Source of the DNA: Cyrtodaria siliqua
Lineage: Eukaryota > Mollusca > Bivalvia > Adapedonta > Hiatellidae
Length of the DNA: 64,000 bases
Direction of reading: 5' to 3'
Assembly: GCA_037043455.1 (NCBI GenBank)
Contig: JAWPHD010007111.1
Span: forward strand, 1 to 64,000
A program made the translations under genes and the position numbers. Below the pieces are notes generated by a model. That model made no database searches, was not told the DNA's origin, and saw only the letters and a list, made by a program, of their open reading frames with translations. This document shows positions 10,716 through 20,352 of the stretch, piece after piece. Within the stretch, counting starts at the first letter, position 1, and every line of letters begins with the position of its first letter.

Positions 10716-10985
10716 TGTGAACCCATGGTTATAAATAGAATCATTTGAGATATTGTTATGGATTTTACCAGTTAAATGAAAAGGAAATTAGACATTATAT
10801 TTGTTTTTATGAAAAATATGAAAATATTCACAATATTTTAGGAATCAAATTATTTTGAGCTAGAAATGTTTTTAGATCTATATAATAAATAAATAATCAT
10901 TACGATTAAACTATAAAATTGGATTCGGTTGTTATTTTATCTCTGTGGTTAAACCGCCTCCGAAAAACATGAAAGTCGCCAAAAT
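10716..10985 (+). repeat. 3' LTR
   Basis: Partner of the LTR at 5,210-5,479. It ends near 'gaaagtcgccaaaa', more decayed at the terminal CA than the 5' copy. Confidence 0.8.
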
Positions 10986-11036
10986 ATTATAAGTTAGATT
11001 AAACTACAGCCGATAGGATGGAGGATAAGCTTTAGC

Positions 11037-12436
11037 TTATACTGCAACTAATTCATTTCCAACAGTATCAATAAGTACATTTTCCTCATATAAGACTAGC
11101 ACATAAACTTTGTAAGCACTGTCCGCACCAGATGTGTCGCTTAGTTTGTAGCTTAGGGTTAGTTGTTTTGGATCAATACTAACTTAATTTTCTTTGTAAC
11201 TTAAATCGAAATATATCATTCCGAAACGATCTTTAAAATTAACTATGTTAGTTGTGTTCCTATGTGGTTTTCATTTTGTTTGTAAGAATAATTATTAACA
11301 TCCCTGAATATTCTTGTGATATTATCGTAAGTGTATTCTGTTTCTGGATAGTACACGCCGTTTCCAACTTCAAGCCTGGCTGATTGCAAGTAACTAACAT
11401 TATCACCAGCATTTATTTGAACAGTATCTAAAAGATGGGGGTTTTGTGTTTGGGAAGATTTTTTGTTTGTTCGTTGCAAATAAATAAAAACATGTTTAGG
11501 AATTTTAACGCCAACCGTTATTCTAAATACCGACTCTGCTAGTCTGGAACTTCCACTTTCTTGAATCATTTCTCGGAGGTAAGTGTCATGTGATTTGACA
11601 TAACATAAGCTAAACCATCTGAGTTAAATATCATTTTAGGTACCCACAGAACTTGAAAATAACCTTATGTTAAATCGAGAGTTGAGAAAATGTTTGCACC
11701 AACGACCGAATCTATACATTCATCGACTCTCGGTATTGGAAATGCATCAACCCTTGTGACCTTGTTAAGTAATCGATAATCAACACAGGGCTTAACTGTT
11801 CCATCCTTAATAATTACTTTACCATCACAACCAGTAGATTTGTAAATTAGCACATCATCAGCCACCAGTTGCAAGCTAATTTGAATTTGACCAGGAGGCA
11901 GCCTGTTTGTTTCCAAACCTTCAAAGAAGGAATATTTGTTTAGTGGAATTATAGAGTCGACTATTTTATTAGTTATAATTAAAGCAAACCTTAGATTACA
12001 ACCATCTTCAGCATCTCGGGATTCTACCACAGTAGTGGTGTCCAAATAAAAATATTTGTTTGTTCCCGTTGTTAGTGCATACTCGCTAGACATTTCATGA
12101 AAACTTTTAACGTTAACAAATCTACGAAGATTATTTCCATCATAAACTGTTTTTTCCGTTCTGCTTTACTTGCATTTGATCAATTAATGAAGCCGCATCA
12201 TTAATTAAAGCAATTTTATCAGCGTCTGCGAAAGCAGCCCCATCAGATCATCAAGCACGTTTAGTTGAAAACTGATTTTAAAATAAGCGTTATATCAATC
12301 AAAGAAAGAACTTCTGTCATTTATTGTAAATTGGTAGCCACATTTGCCTAGTATTATTTCTAGGTCTAGTTATGCGGGTATCTAATTGAATAGGTACATG
12401 TTCATATCTAGTATTATATTCATCACTTCGAAACAT
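11037..12436 (-). pseudogene. Polinton capsid protein (probable major capsid), broken and patched
   Basis: Start ATG at 12,436, stop at 11,037-11,039. Family landmarks in order: 'YEHVPIQLDTRITRP', 'TINDRSSFFD', 'YNAYFKISFQLNVL', 'LPPGQIQISLQLVADDVLI', 'LWVPKMIFNSDGLAY', 'PKHVFIYLQRT', 'ARLEVGNGVYYPE' and a C-terminus 'NELVAV'. I recall these from Polinton capsid proteins, whose major form is a double jelly roll building the icosahedral shell; naming it the major one is an inference. Frameshifts near 12,350, 12,240 and 12,130 and stops near 11,180, 11,575 and 11,660 kill it. At 11,650-11,805 a 52-codon piece of gypsy RT replaces capsid sequence in frame. Confidence 0.75.
11650..11805 (-). mobile_element. 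Gypsy reverse-transcriptase patch inside capsid gene
   Basis: Within the capsid frame, residues 'PCVDYRLLNKVT', 'DAFPIPRVDECIDSV' and 'FSTLDLT' followed by a stop and 'GYFQV' are the RT palm segment with the first catalytic Asp of Ty3/gypsy elements. Capsid-like sequence resumes at once with 'LWVPKM'. The length is a multiple of three. The adjoining LTR element lacks this part of its own RT. Confidence 0.8.
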
Positions 12437-12499
12437 CTATATACTATTAGTTAGCTTATTTTTAGTCCCCACCGGTCCGGGGATGGGGAGGGGGAGTGG

Positions 12500-13325
12500 G
12501 GTGGTGGTGCTGGGGGGGGGGGAGGGTACTATAAGTTGGCACATCGTCCTTCCGTCCGTTCTTCCGTCCGTCCTTCCGAATGCTTGTCCGGGCCATATTT
12601 TCAATACTATAAGACTTTGAGATATCAAACATGGTATGTGGATACATCTTGGGATAGCAGTTTGTCGCATACCAAAATAAGGTCATTGTGATCTTGACCT
12701 TGACCTGTGACCTCTGTCATAGAAAATGCATGAAAAATGCTTATCCGGACCGTATTATGAATACTATAACACTTAGAAATACCAAACTTGTTATGTGGAT
12801 ACATCTTGGGATAGCGATGTGTTTGTTACCTACCAAAATAAGGTCATTGTCACCTTGACCTTGGCCTGTGACCTCTGTCATAGAAAATGCTTGTCTGGAC
12901 CGTATTTGTAATACTATAACAGATACATCTTAGGATAGCGGTGTGTCGCGTACCGAAATAAGGTCACTGTGACCTTGACCTTGGCCTGTGACCTCTGTCA
13001 TAGAAAATACTTGTCCAGATCGTATTTTCAATACTATAATACTTAGAGATACCAAACTTAGTATGTGAATACATCTTGGGACAGCGGTGTGTCGCGTACC
13101 AAAATAAGATCACTGTGACCTTGACTTTGACCTGTGACCTCTGTCATAGGAAATGCTTGTCCGGACCGTATTTCAAATACTATAACGCTTAGATATACTA
13201 AACTTGGTATGTGAATACATCTTGGGATAGCGGTGTGTCGCGTACCAAAATAAGGTCAATGTGACCTCAACCTTGATCTCTATCATAGGAAATGTCTGGA
13301 AAATGCTTGTTTGGGCCGTTGGGGG
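12500..13325. repeat. Tandem array A (about 150-bp units, AGGTCA-rich)
   Basis: About five degenerate units share 'aatactataacacttagaga', 'tacatcttgggatagcggtg', 'gtaccaaaataaggtca' and 'tgacctctgtcatag'. It starts after a G-run (12,508-12,520) and a 'ccgtccgt' stretch. Perfect AGGTCA-nnn-TGACCT palindromes occur at 12,961-12,975 and 13,253-13,267. It lies between two Polinton genes and was presumably inserted. Confidence 0.85.
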
Positions 13326-13349
13326 ACTATGGATTGCCCTGAAACTCTT

Positions 13350-13771
13350 GATGCTCTTGTTAATTAATTAATCGTTTAATTATTGTATGAATATTTTTAG
13401 TTCCTCTTCCAGATAGAAATCTGTTAATTTTAGCATTTACAACTACTTCAGTGTCAGCTACAACTTCTGCCACAGCTTCTTTTTGTTATCAGCCTTTGTA
13501 AATTCTTTTAAAATTATTTCGCCTTTTGGTTTAGGTTTCATAACTGAAACTTATTTATCAACAGCCATTTTTTCCCTTCATCTCCAATTGTTTTAGAACC
13601 ACTCTATTTGCTTGCAGTTTATAATGCTTTCTTGCCTGCTGTTTTTACAGACTCACTAAATATGTTTGAGCCAACCTTTGAAAATATATCAAATATGCCA
13701 GGCCCAATTAATCTATCTACTTGAGTGTAGGTTCCCGTACTAGTTTCATAAACTTTTTTTAATCGTGCCAT
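13350..13771 (-). pseudogene. Small basic Polinton virion protein
   Basis: Starts at ATG 13,771 with 'MARLKKVYETSTGTYTQVDR' and continues 'LIGPGIFDIFSKVGSNIF'. After breaks near 13,560 and 13,480 a Lys-rich piece and 'INRFLSGRGTKN' follow to a stop near 13,370. The opening is one I recall from a small conserved Polinton protein lying next to the minor capsid gene; function unknown, probably virion-associated. An upstream in-frame ATG at 13,837 exists, but 13,771 fits the family start. Confidence 0.65.
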
Positions 13772-13775
13772 ATAT

Positions 13776-13838
13776 AACTTATGTTTGATAAAACATAAGT
13801 TACTTAGCTTATGTTGGATACAACATAAGTTCCTCAAC
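13776..13838. promoter_or_regulatory. Two tandem palindromes upstream of virion gene
   Basis: 'acttatgttt-gat-aaaacataagt' and, 10 bp further, 'cttatgtt-gga-tacaacataag' are near-perfect inverted repeats in the 5' leader of the preceding gene. They could be operator or promoter elements, or RNA hairpins. Confidence 0.5.
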
Positions 13839-13884
13839 TTAAATTACATTAAGTCTTTCAAATCGGAATGATGTGTGGACTCCA

Positions 13885-14587
13885 TTAAGATTTTATAATT
13901 TTACCGGAGAAATAGGTTATGTAAATATTAATACTGTTAACGATCGTTTTGTTTACTTCGCAGTATCCAACTCTTATCGGTCCATCTTTAAAAGGATATG
14001 ACCTCGTAAGGTCAGCTGTAATTATTTCATAAATAATATCCCCATATGATCCATCAACAATAGCATTATTTATCACAGTGAATATATAAAGTATCAATAG
14101 AATTTGTTATGTTTGATACCACAATCCCAAATTTAGTTTCTCTAATAACTGCATCTTTGTCAAAGCCAATTAAGGTGTGATAGTTTGATTCTCTTAAATC
14201 AAGTATGACATTATTATGAATGGTAACTAAACATTTGAAACTTGATAAATCAAACTCAATTCTTATTGGAACAGGTGAGTCAGCTAAATCACCATTTACA
14301 GTCAAGATTTCTTTTATATAATTTTCGATGTCGGCATAACTGTAATTTCCAGAAAATAATATTTTTCCAATCTTTCCATTGTGATACCTTATCACTTTGT
14401 TACTAACATCCTCGCTAATATTGTACCATGAGTAAGTCATAGAATTAATTTTATCAAGCCCAATCACATATTGTTTGTTTTTGTCTAATATAAGTTGCCT
14501 ATCGAATACAGTTGTAAAATTACTCGGTGTGTTAGAGTTATTAATTAATGTAGCTCTTCCTGATGATAATACCACTTTTTGTTCCAT
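13885..14587 (-). pseudogene. Polinton minor capsid protein (probable penton-like)
   Basis: Starts at ATG 14,587 ('MEQKVVLSSGRATLINN') and reads 174 codons to 14,066 with 'NKQYVIGLDKINSMTYSWYN' and 'IRIEFDLSSFKCLVTIHNNV'. After one frameshift near 14,070 it continues 'NNAIVDGSYGDIIYEI', 'LTRSYPFKDGPIRV' and 'VNKTIVNSINIYIT' to a stop near 13,885. The C-terminal landmarks are those I recall from the Polinton minor capsid protein, a single jelly roll thought to sit at capsid vertices. One frameshift is the only clear lesion. The start codon sits in a 'gtataATG' context. Confidence 0.75.
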
Positions 14588-14619
14588 TATACATATTAGT
14601 AGATACAATTAATTACCTA

Positions 14620-15520
14620 TGTAAACATTTTAAAACTAGATTTTTCAAAATTTAAAACTTGGGTAGTGCCAAGTCTTATATTTGATCCAAAATAAAGTAT
14701 GTTGCTTTTTGTGAGATCTAATTCAACTATTTCTTTCAATATTTGTTAGTCATTTTCTATTGTTGGATATAAGAACTTTTCCTGACTGCCAACAACACCC
14801 AAATAAAACATTTCTACGTTCCCTTCTGTATAAGTAAAGTCTATTTCAAATTTAAAGCGCCCATATTTTTTAATAGTAGCCCACCTAGTAGTATCAAAAA
14901 AAAAATATTGTTCGGTGTTTATAAACGGATTTGTTAGAAAGGTAAACGGTTAAAAAAAGATCTGATAAGTGGTTCTTTTAAGTGGTTTTTGTGTCGGATA
15001 GGATACATAACCAGCGTTATCTTTCATAATGCTTATTCCGTATATTGTTGCTTCAAACAACATAATCCGACTTGCATTTTCTACTTTTACATTCACATCA
15101 TGAATTATATCAAGAAGTGCTGTGTGGCGACTATAATAATTTTGATTATGCTCTTTTAAAAAAGCTATTTCATTATCAAAAGCTTTGCTCCTTTCATCCT
15201 AAGCAGCTCTCCTTTGTTTTGAAGCATCAGCAATAGCAGTGTCTAGTTTATTAGTGCCAACCATTTTGTTCAAAGTAGTCTGTAATTGTTTTTGTATCAG
15301 ACTTATTTTGTCATCAACACCTGTCAAACTTTTCATAATATCTGGATTTTTATCAATATTAAAAATATGTCGTATTCGTCTTAAAGTATATGACTTTGTT
15401 GCTATATCATCTTCATCTGCTGGATTGCCAACATTGATAATTCTATGTTAAGATAACTTCTTAAAATGTTTTCGCGCCTGAACTAGCTTCCTCGCTTCCC
15501 AGATCGTTAAAAAGTCCCAT
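14620..15520 (-). pseudogene. Polinton ORF of unknown role, degraded
   Basis: Starts at ATG 15,520 ('MGLFNDLGSEEASSGAKTF') in a 'ttataATG' context, then breaks repeatedly. Readable pieces downstream include 'TTRWATIKKYGRFKFEIDFT' and 'EGNVEMFYLGVVGS' near 14,800-14,890. It lies between the ATPase and the minor capsid gene in the same direction, so a virion role is likely. I do not recognise a domain. Confidence 0.55.
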
Positions 15521-15531
15521 TATAATATATA

Positions 15532-15860
15532 TTATATTAAATTTATTTCACCAATGAAGATTCTTTTGATCAACTTCCTCAGCCGATCAAGATACAGAAA
15601 ATCATACTGTTTGTCAGTCGCCTTTTTATACTGATCTTTGCTAACACCTTGTTCATTAGAAAGCAAACACAGCTCGGAATTAACCGGAGTTGCAAAGAAA
15701 CAGTTCAAACGAATATCTTTGGGAGTTTTGTAATAAGATTGTGACAAGTAATTCACGCAACAATTTTTATGCCTTCCCTGGATAAAATAATTAACAATAT
15801 CATTCTGGTTGCGATCACAAACATAATCAACAAAAATAGCTATCTTTTGAGTATCAGATT
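15532..15860 (-). pseudogene. FtsK/HerA-type packaging ATPase, C-terminal part
   Basis: The final part of the ATPase that would pump element DNA into capsids. Minus-strand reading gives an acidic strand 'IFVDYVCDRN' near 15,835 (Walker B region), 'YFIQGRHKNCCVNYLSQSYY' and 'TPKDIRLNC', the arginine-finger-side motif of A32-like ATPases, then a charged end 'QYDFLYLDRLRKLIKRIF'. The N-terminal half with the P-loop is missing: near 15,860 the sequence changes to plus-strand coding of the next gene. Truncation therefore occurred at this head-to-head junction. Confidence 0.75.
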
Positions 15861-16340
15861 ATAAATAATCTTGTTAAAGAATACGAAAATAAAGTTATTC
15901 AGAAAAGACTAGAAAGAGACTCCAGTAGCGATTTATACCGGTAAACGCTCGAGCCAGTAACTGGTGGAATAACAGAGCAAACAAGACAGCTAGCCGAACA
16001 TTTTAACCCTTCCAGAAATACGCCAACAGTTGGCTATACTTCCGGAGATGCTACGCCTTCAATTAGCTGCCCCGCCTGAGCGTGGGGCCATAGCATAACC
16101 ACCGCCACCACCACCTGTTCCGCCACGACCACCCGTTCCTCAAGCCAAGACCAAGTAACCGGCTACCAAGCCCACCACAGATCCTAAAGCCCAAGCACCG
16201 CCGTCTGATTATAGAGAGGAATTGATGAGGACGCTAGAGTCCGGGCCAACATTAAGAAAAGCGTTGGAGAGAGTGCTTAAACCGAAGCCTGGCGAAACCG
16301 CGGAAACAATTTTACTTGAGAAAATCAAATAAAAACGTAC
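15861..16340 (+). pseudogene. Polinton protein with polyproline and WH2-like motif
   Basis: Opens mid-gene with 'NNLVKEYENKVIQKRLERDS' (helical), then 'TGGITEQTRQLAEHFNPS'. After a shift, six prolines in a row start at 16,099, followed by 'VPPRPPVPQAKTK', one stop at 16,156, and 'YREELMRTLESGPTLRKA' at about 16,210-16,265. That last segment fits the WH2 actin-binding pattern R-x-x-L-M-x-x-L-x-x-G-x-x-L-R-K. An acidic Trp segment 'SEEWEESQEF' follows near 16,355 in another frame. Polyproline plus WH2 plus acidic-Trp is the layout of WASP-type activators. Function inferred from pattern only. Confidence 0.55.
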
Positions 16341-17225
16341 TTAAATCTAGCCCGTTCAGAAGAATGGGAAGAATCACAAGAATTTGCCGAAGAACCTGCT
16401 GCGAGGCCTAAGGGATACAAACCAACGTATAATGTTAACTTGGATGCTGATATGAATATAGGGGTACTTAGTAAGTATAGGATGCCAGTTAAAACTGAAA
16501 AAAACAGATATTATGGATGAGGGTGCTGATTACGAAAAGTATGTCAGAAAGGCTAAAACACATACAATACCTTGTCTATTAAGTTAAACGCCCTAAACAA
16601 AAAAATAGACAACCTAAGCAAAGAAACGCTCGAGGAAAGGTTTAATAAATCATTAACTTCAAAAACTGATGATAGACGTAACAAATTAATGGATAAACCT
16701 AAATTACGGAAGAGAACTTTAATCCCGCTTAAAACTGAAAGTGATGAGGTGGCTGGTGAACTAAAAGCTATTGATTATTAAATGCAAAGATTACCTGAAC
16801 GAGTTCGAGCAGCTAAAGAGTCTGGAAAAAGACCAGGTAAAGGGATGCAACAGAAAAGGCATTCCTACAAAGCAAAGATGGTCATTACGGTATGCTGCAA
16901 ATTGATATTCCTAATCTTGTTGGTCATCACAACCTAATTACCAGGCAGGGAGAAGCAATTGTGCTAGATTTAAAAGTAGATGGTAATGTTATAGCGTTGG
17001 TGACAAAGCGTTACAACATTGGAAAAACATACTCAAAGTTATCTCAACATGCATTTAAGAAACTGACATAATTTATTGATTTGCCAATTCACAAAAGTTC
17101 TTCAAAGTTCAACAAGATTTTAGGATTCTGTATTGAATATTACAATAGTCCTGATGATTTGGTTAATGATCTCGAGATAGTATGTGAAAGTATTGAACCG
17201 GAAATAATAGTCCACAGTTAATAAA
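16341..17225 (+). pseudogene. Polinton protein of unknown role (downstream segments)
   Basis: Readable segments in order: 'ARPKGYKPTYNVNLDADMN', then 'LNALNKKIDNLSKETLEERF' (coiled-coil-like) in the frame ending 16,781, 'QRLPERVRAAKESGKRPGKG', 'KDGHYGMLQIDIPNLVG', 'TKRYNIGKTYSKLS' and 'FIDLPIHKSSSKFNKILG', ending at a stop near 17,220. The last part is an alpha/beta-looking domain I recall as a recurrent Polinton protein without assigned function. Probably one gene with the WH2-like segment upstream. At least five frame changes. Confidence 0.55.
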
Positions 17226-17332
17226 TAAAGGTATTAGCGTAATCGACGAGTTATTAAAAATAGGCAAAATATATGCCTGAGAACACGAACAATTATTTTC
17301 TAAATATTTAAATTAATCTAATTATTATTATA

Positions 17333-17770
17333 ATGAAAGAAATTAAAAGAAAGGAAGAATTAATTAGTTATTTGACTCGACAAGCAGCAGCATAAAGACT
17401 TAGTTATAAATTATGCGGTAGGATTCACACAGGTTTACAGGTTACAAGTGGAATAATTGGTTGTACTGCCGCATTGGCACTGGTTCCGGCAACTCCTGTT
17501 TTATAACTGCTGTTGGAGCCATTCCCCCAATAATCGCTGTTCTGATGAGTAAAACCAGAATAGCAAAGAAAAAGGTTATGTTAAAAACACACCATAGAAG
17601 TTTTAAACAACATCTTTCGTATGCCCAAACAGCTACGGGATTAGACACATTGTGTTTTACTAAAATACTACAAATCCAAAAAAACACGATAATTTTACTG
17701 AACCCCTGGAAAGGTACATTAAGAGGTACAAGTTGAACGGTTACTAGTAAAAATGTCGAATCCTTTTTCA
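17333..17770 (+). pseudogene. Small Polinton protein with hydrophobic segments
   Basis: Starts at ATG 17,333 ('MKEIKRKEELISYLTRQAAA') in a 'ttattataATG' context. After breaks, hydrophobic runs follow ('SGIIGCTAALALVPATPVL', 'GAIPPIIAVLMSKTRIAKKK'), then a charged helical tail to about 17,735. The pattern, two hydrophobic segments then a basic helix, suggests a membrane-associated virion or lysis-like protein. Function not recognised. Confidence 0.45.
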
Positions 17771-17914
17771 ACCTGCTTCCATATAATATCGTACTTGTCT
17801 CTACTGGCTTTGTTTTAATTTGTTTTGTATATTTTTTTATTTTTAGCAGCTTGAATATTCTCTGAAAAATGTAATTAAATTTATGTTCTTTTTCGGTTTC
17901 CTATTTGATCTAAA

Positions 17915-18279
17915 ACTTTTACACTTTTGTAAAACAAATCCTCACATCTCTGCCTATCCGTGGGAGATAAATTAAAAGTTTTTCCAGATGGTACTTTCTA
18001 TGATAAACGCCCTTCTTGTGAACACCCCGATAATCTGCAATAGGAGCATATCCGTTGTGGGTTCTGCAAATTAAAACAACTACGTTCCCCCCATCAAAAA
18101 CTCCAAAAGTACTAATTACAATTTGCACATGCATAAGTGCAGTTGTAACAAAGTATGTACCCACAACAATCTTTACAATATGTTTTTTTGTTGATTAATA
18201 TGTAAAATGAAAAACAATCCATGCAAATTTCAAAAGAATCGTAAACATCAAAACTTTTTTTACAATATTTACAATTCAT
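17915..18279 (-). pseudogene. Zinc-ribbon Polinton protein
   Basis: Starts at ATG 18,279 ('MNCKYCKKSFDVYDSFEICM'). CxxC pairs recur ('CKYC', 'CMDC', 'CKDCC', 'CYNC'), giving zinc-ribbon or treble-clef units. After a frameshift near 18,130 the tail has 'KKGVYHRKYHLEK' and, in a further frame, 'DRQRCEDLFYKSV'. The 'Y-x-R-K/x-x-H/L' tail reminds me weakly of late transcription factor VLTF3-like proteins of large DNA viruses; treat that as a guess. It is divergent from the ORF at 18,349 with a 26-bp palindrome between them. Confidence 0.5.
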
Positions 18280-18303
18280 TATAATATCATATGATATTAT
18301 AAT
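18278..18303. promoter_or_regulatory. 26-bp perfect palindrome in divergent promoter
   Basis: 'attataatatcat' followed by 'atgatattataat' is a perfect 13+13 palindrome. It overlaps the start of the minus zinc-ribbon gene and lies 46 bp before the plus ORF, so it gives both directions the same 'atattataATG'-like sequence. Confidence 0.6.
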
Positions 18304-18348
18304 TATATTAATTAAGGGATTAAAAATAAATATCTATGTAATATTATA

Positions 18349-18622
18349 ATGAATCAAGTAGAAAAAGAAATAAAACGCTTTAATAGAGATTGTATGGAAG
18401 AAGCTTCATTAGTTGATTTTGAAGACATGGGAAAAATTGATAAAGAACTAATAATTTTTGCAAGCTTGAAGGATTTGACTAAAAAAATTATAGCCAAGGC
18501 TCAAAAGATGAAATTTCCATGAAAAATAAGAAAACAGGATGTGAAAATAATAAACAACTTGTGTGACAAAATGATCACACTAGCGACTAGCGGCCCCATA
18601 ACTATAGATTTTTTTCATTTAT
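18349..18622 (+). pseudogene. Small Polinton ORF upstream of polymerase
   Basis: ATG 18,349 in 'atattataATG'. Reads 'MNQVEKEIKRFNRDCMEEAS' and on to a TGA at 18,521, then the same frame continues 'KIRKQDVKIINNLCDKMITL' to about 18,622. Acidic and helical, without a recognised domain. It precedes polB by about 70 bp. Confidence 0.5.
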
Positions 18623-18692
18623 AACTATGAAAAGTTATTGAAAGAGGGGATTGATATTATTTTTTATGCTGGTTAAATTACTATTCATTATA

Positions 18693-20352
18693 ATGAGTCT
18701 CATAAAATTACTTGAGAAATCTCCAAAACAATACAGCAAGGTCTTCAAAGTTATGATTATAACTGAGGACAAACCAGTAATTCAACTTCATTTAACAAAA
18801 CCATTTGTTTCAGAATTGCTTGAAAAATAATTAGAAAAAAACAAACGATTTTAAAGTGGTTATTAATTTGAAAATGTCTTTCGATAAAATAACAAGAAAT
18901 GATAAGGAAAAAGGTGCAATAATTACACATAAAATAGCTTATTTTCCTTCGAAGGCTGCATTAATCTTGCATAAAAATGAAATTAGTGATGCACTAGATT
19001 TAGCACATGTAGAAATTGCAGACAAAATTGGAGTTTGATTTCGGAAGGAAGTGGTTGGCGTATTGTGGAAGTAGATACAAATTATGTAAATTTAATAAAT
19101 TATAAGCCTTTGAGAGGCAGCTCTTATTTAGGGTTGCCGAAAGAACTGCAGCACCACAGAAAAGGTTTAATAAAAGAAAAAGATAATGAGTGCTTTAGAT
19201 GGTGCCACTTGGCTTGTAAATTTCCAATTGAAAAAGGTCCCCAGAGGATATCAAAGAATTTAAAGCATGCAGACAGTGTTAATAACAAAGGAATTTCATT
19301 TTCTGTTACTATAAATCAAATCCCAAAAATAGAAATCCAAAATAATATAGTTTTAATAGATGCAGGTATAAAAATAAGCAAGTATATCCTTTACTTATAT
19401 CAAACAATAAAGCAGAAAGCACTTGCAATATGCTTTTTATTGATGTAAAAGACACAAATCATTTTGTATAGATAAAGGATTTCAACCGGTTGATATATAA
19501 TCAGACCATATATGAGGGGAAAAATGGTTTTGCAAAATGTGTTTGCAGTGCTTCGTAACTGAAAACATGTTGAAAAAACATGAGCATGATTGCCTTTCAC
19601 TTAACGGTAAGCAAGCAGTAACAATGCAAAACGAAGATGAAAAGGTTTATTGTAAAAACTACGAAAGGCAATTAATGTTTGTTATATATGCTGACTTTGA
19701 AGCGATAACTGAAAACGTTTTTTCAGCTTCTTGCAATTCATATGCTGAAGCTTATCAAGAACATACTGATTGTAGCTATGGTTACACAGTTGTTTGTTGC
19801 TATGATGGTGCATATTCTAAACCGGGTGTGATATATAGAGGACTAAATGCTGTTTAAAATTTATAAAAAAGATAATAGGAGAAGTATCATATTGCAGAAA
19901 AACTCTGTGGCGACATTTTAAAAAAAGACTTAGAAATGACAGAATCACAGGATTTTTTTTTTAAAGCATCTATAAAAGGTCATACTTGTGCTAAAGATAG
20001 ATAAAATATCGGACAGGGAAAGCAGCATTCAAGGACGACAGTGCTGGGTGATAAGCTGGTAAGAGACCATTGCCATGTAACTGGACCGTTCAGAGGAATT
20101 GATCATGAGATTTGTAATCTTAATTTCAGGAAGATCAAAAATATACCTATATATTTCACAACTTCAGAGGATATGATTTTCATTTTATAATGCACCATAT
20201 CGGAAAATTTAGAAAAGAAATAAATGTTATACAGAATAACATGGAAGTATATGGCTTTCATTTTGGGCAAATATTTGGTGTTCATGGACAGTTTTCAATT
20301 TATGTCCCAATCTCTTGAACGTTTAGTGAAAAACATCCCATCATTCAAGTAC
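18693..20352 (+). pseudogene. Protein-primed DNA polymerase B, N-terminal and exonuclease part
   Basis: Starts at ATG 18,693 ('MSLIKLLEKSPKQYSKVFKV'). Polinton polB landmarks follow: 'YKPLRGSSYLGLPKEL' (19,110), 'NECFRWCHLACKFP' (19,190), a Cys/His cluster 'MCLQCFVTENMLKKHEHDC' (19,540), Exo I 'VIYADFEAI' with D-x-E (19,685), 'HTDCSYGYTVVCCYDGAYS' (19,760), 'RDHCHVTGPFRG' (20,070), 'FMDSFQFMSQSLERLV' with the exonuclease Asp (20,290). This enzyme would replicate the element using a protein primer. Frameshifts near 19,033, 19,460, 19,990 and 20,150 break it. At 20,345 a Penelope-like insertion replaces the palm. Confidence 0.85.

Larger units (their letters stand above)
5210..10985 (+). mobile_element. 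Ty3/gypsy-type LTR retrotransposon with internal deletion and captured ORF
   Basis: Two direct repeats of about 270 bp (5,210-5,479 and 10,716-10,985) flank gag-like, protease and integrase-tail fragments in the plus strand. A primer-binding-site candidate 'tggtggcagcag' starts at 5,485, just after the 5' LTR, and a purine tract 'aaggggaagg' lies just before the 3' LTR. RT, RNaseH and the integrase core are missing. A zinc-finger ORF is present both inside the gag region and between pol and the 3' LTR. A headless SINE has inserted at 10,352. The element is dead, and non-autonomous at best. It interrupts the Polinton between its minor virion and capsid genes. Confidence 0.85.

Noticed and set aside
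15239..15451. Plus-strand hydrophobic ORF
   Set aside because: It lies antisense to the degraded Polinton gene at 14,620-15,520 and has no domain.
17442..17771. Minus-strand 109-codon ORF with hydrophobic segments
   Set aside because: Antisense of the small Polinton hydrophobic protein. The plus strand has the ATG context and continues the gene order.
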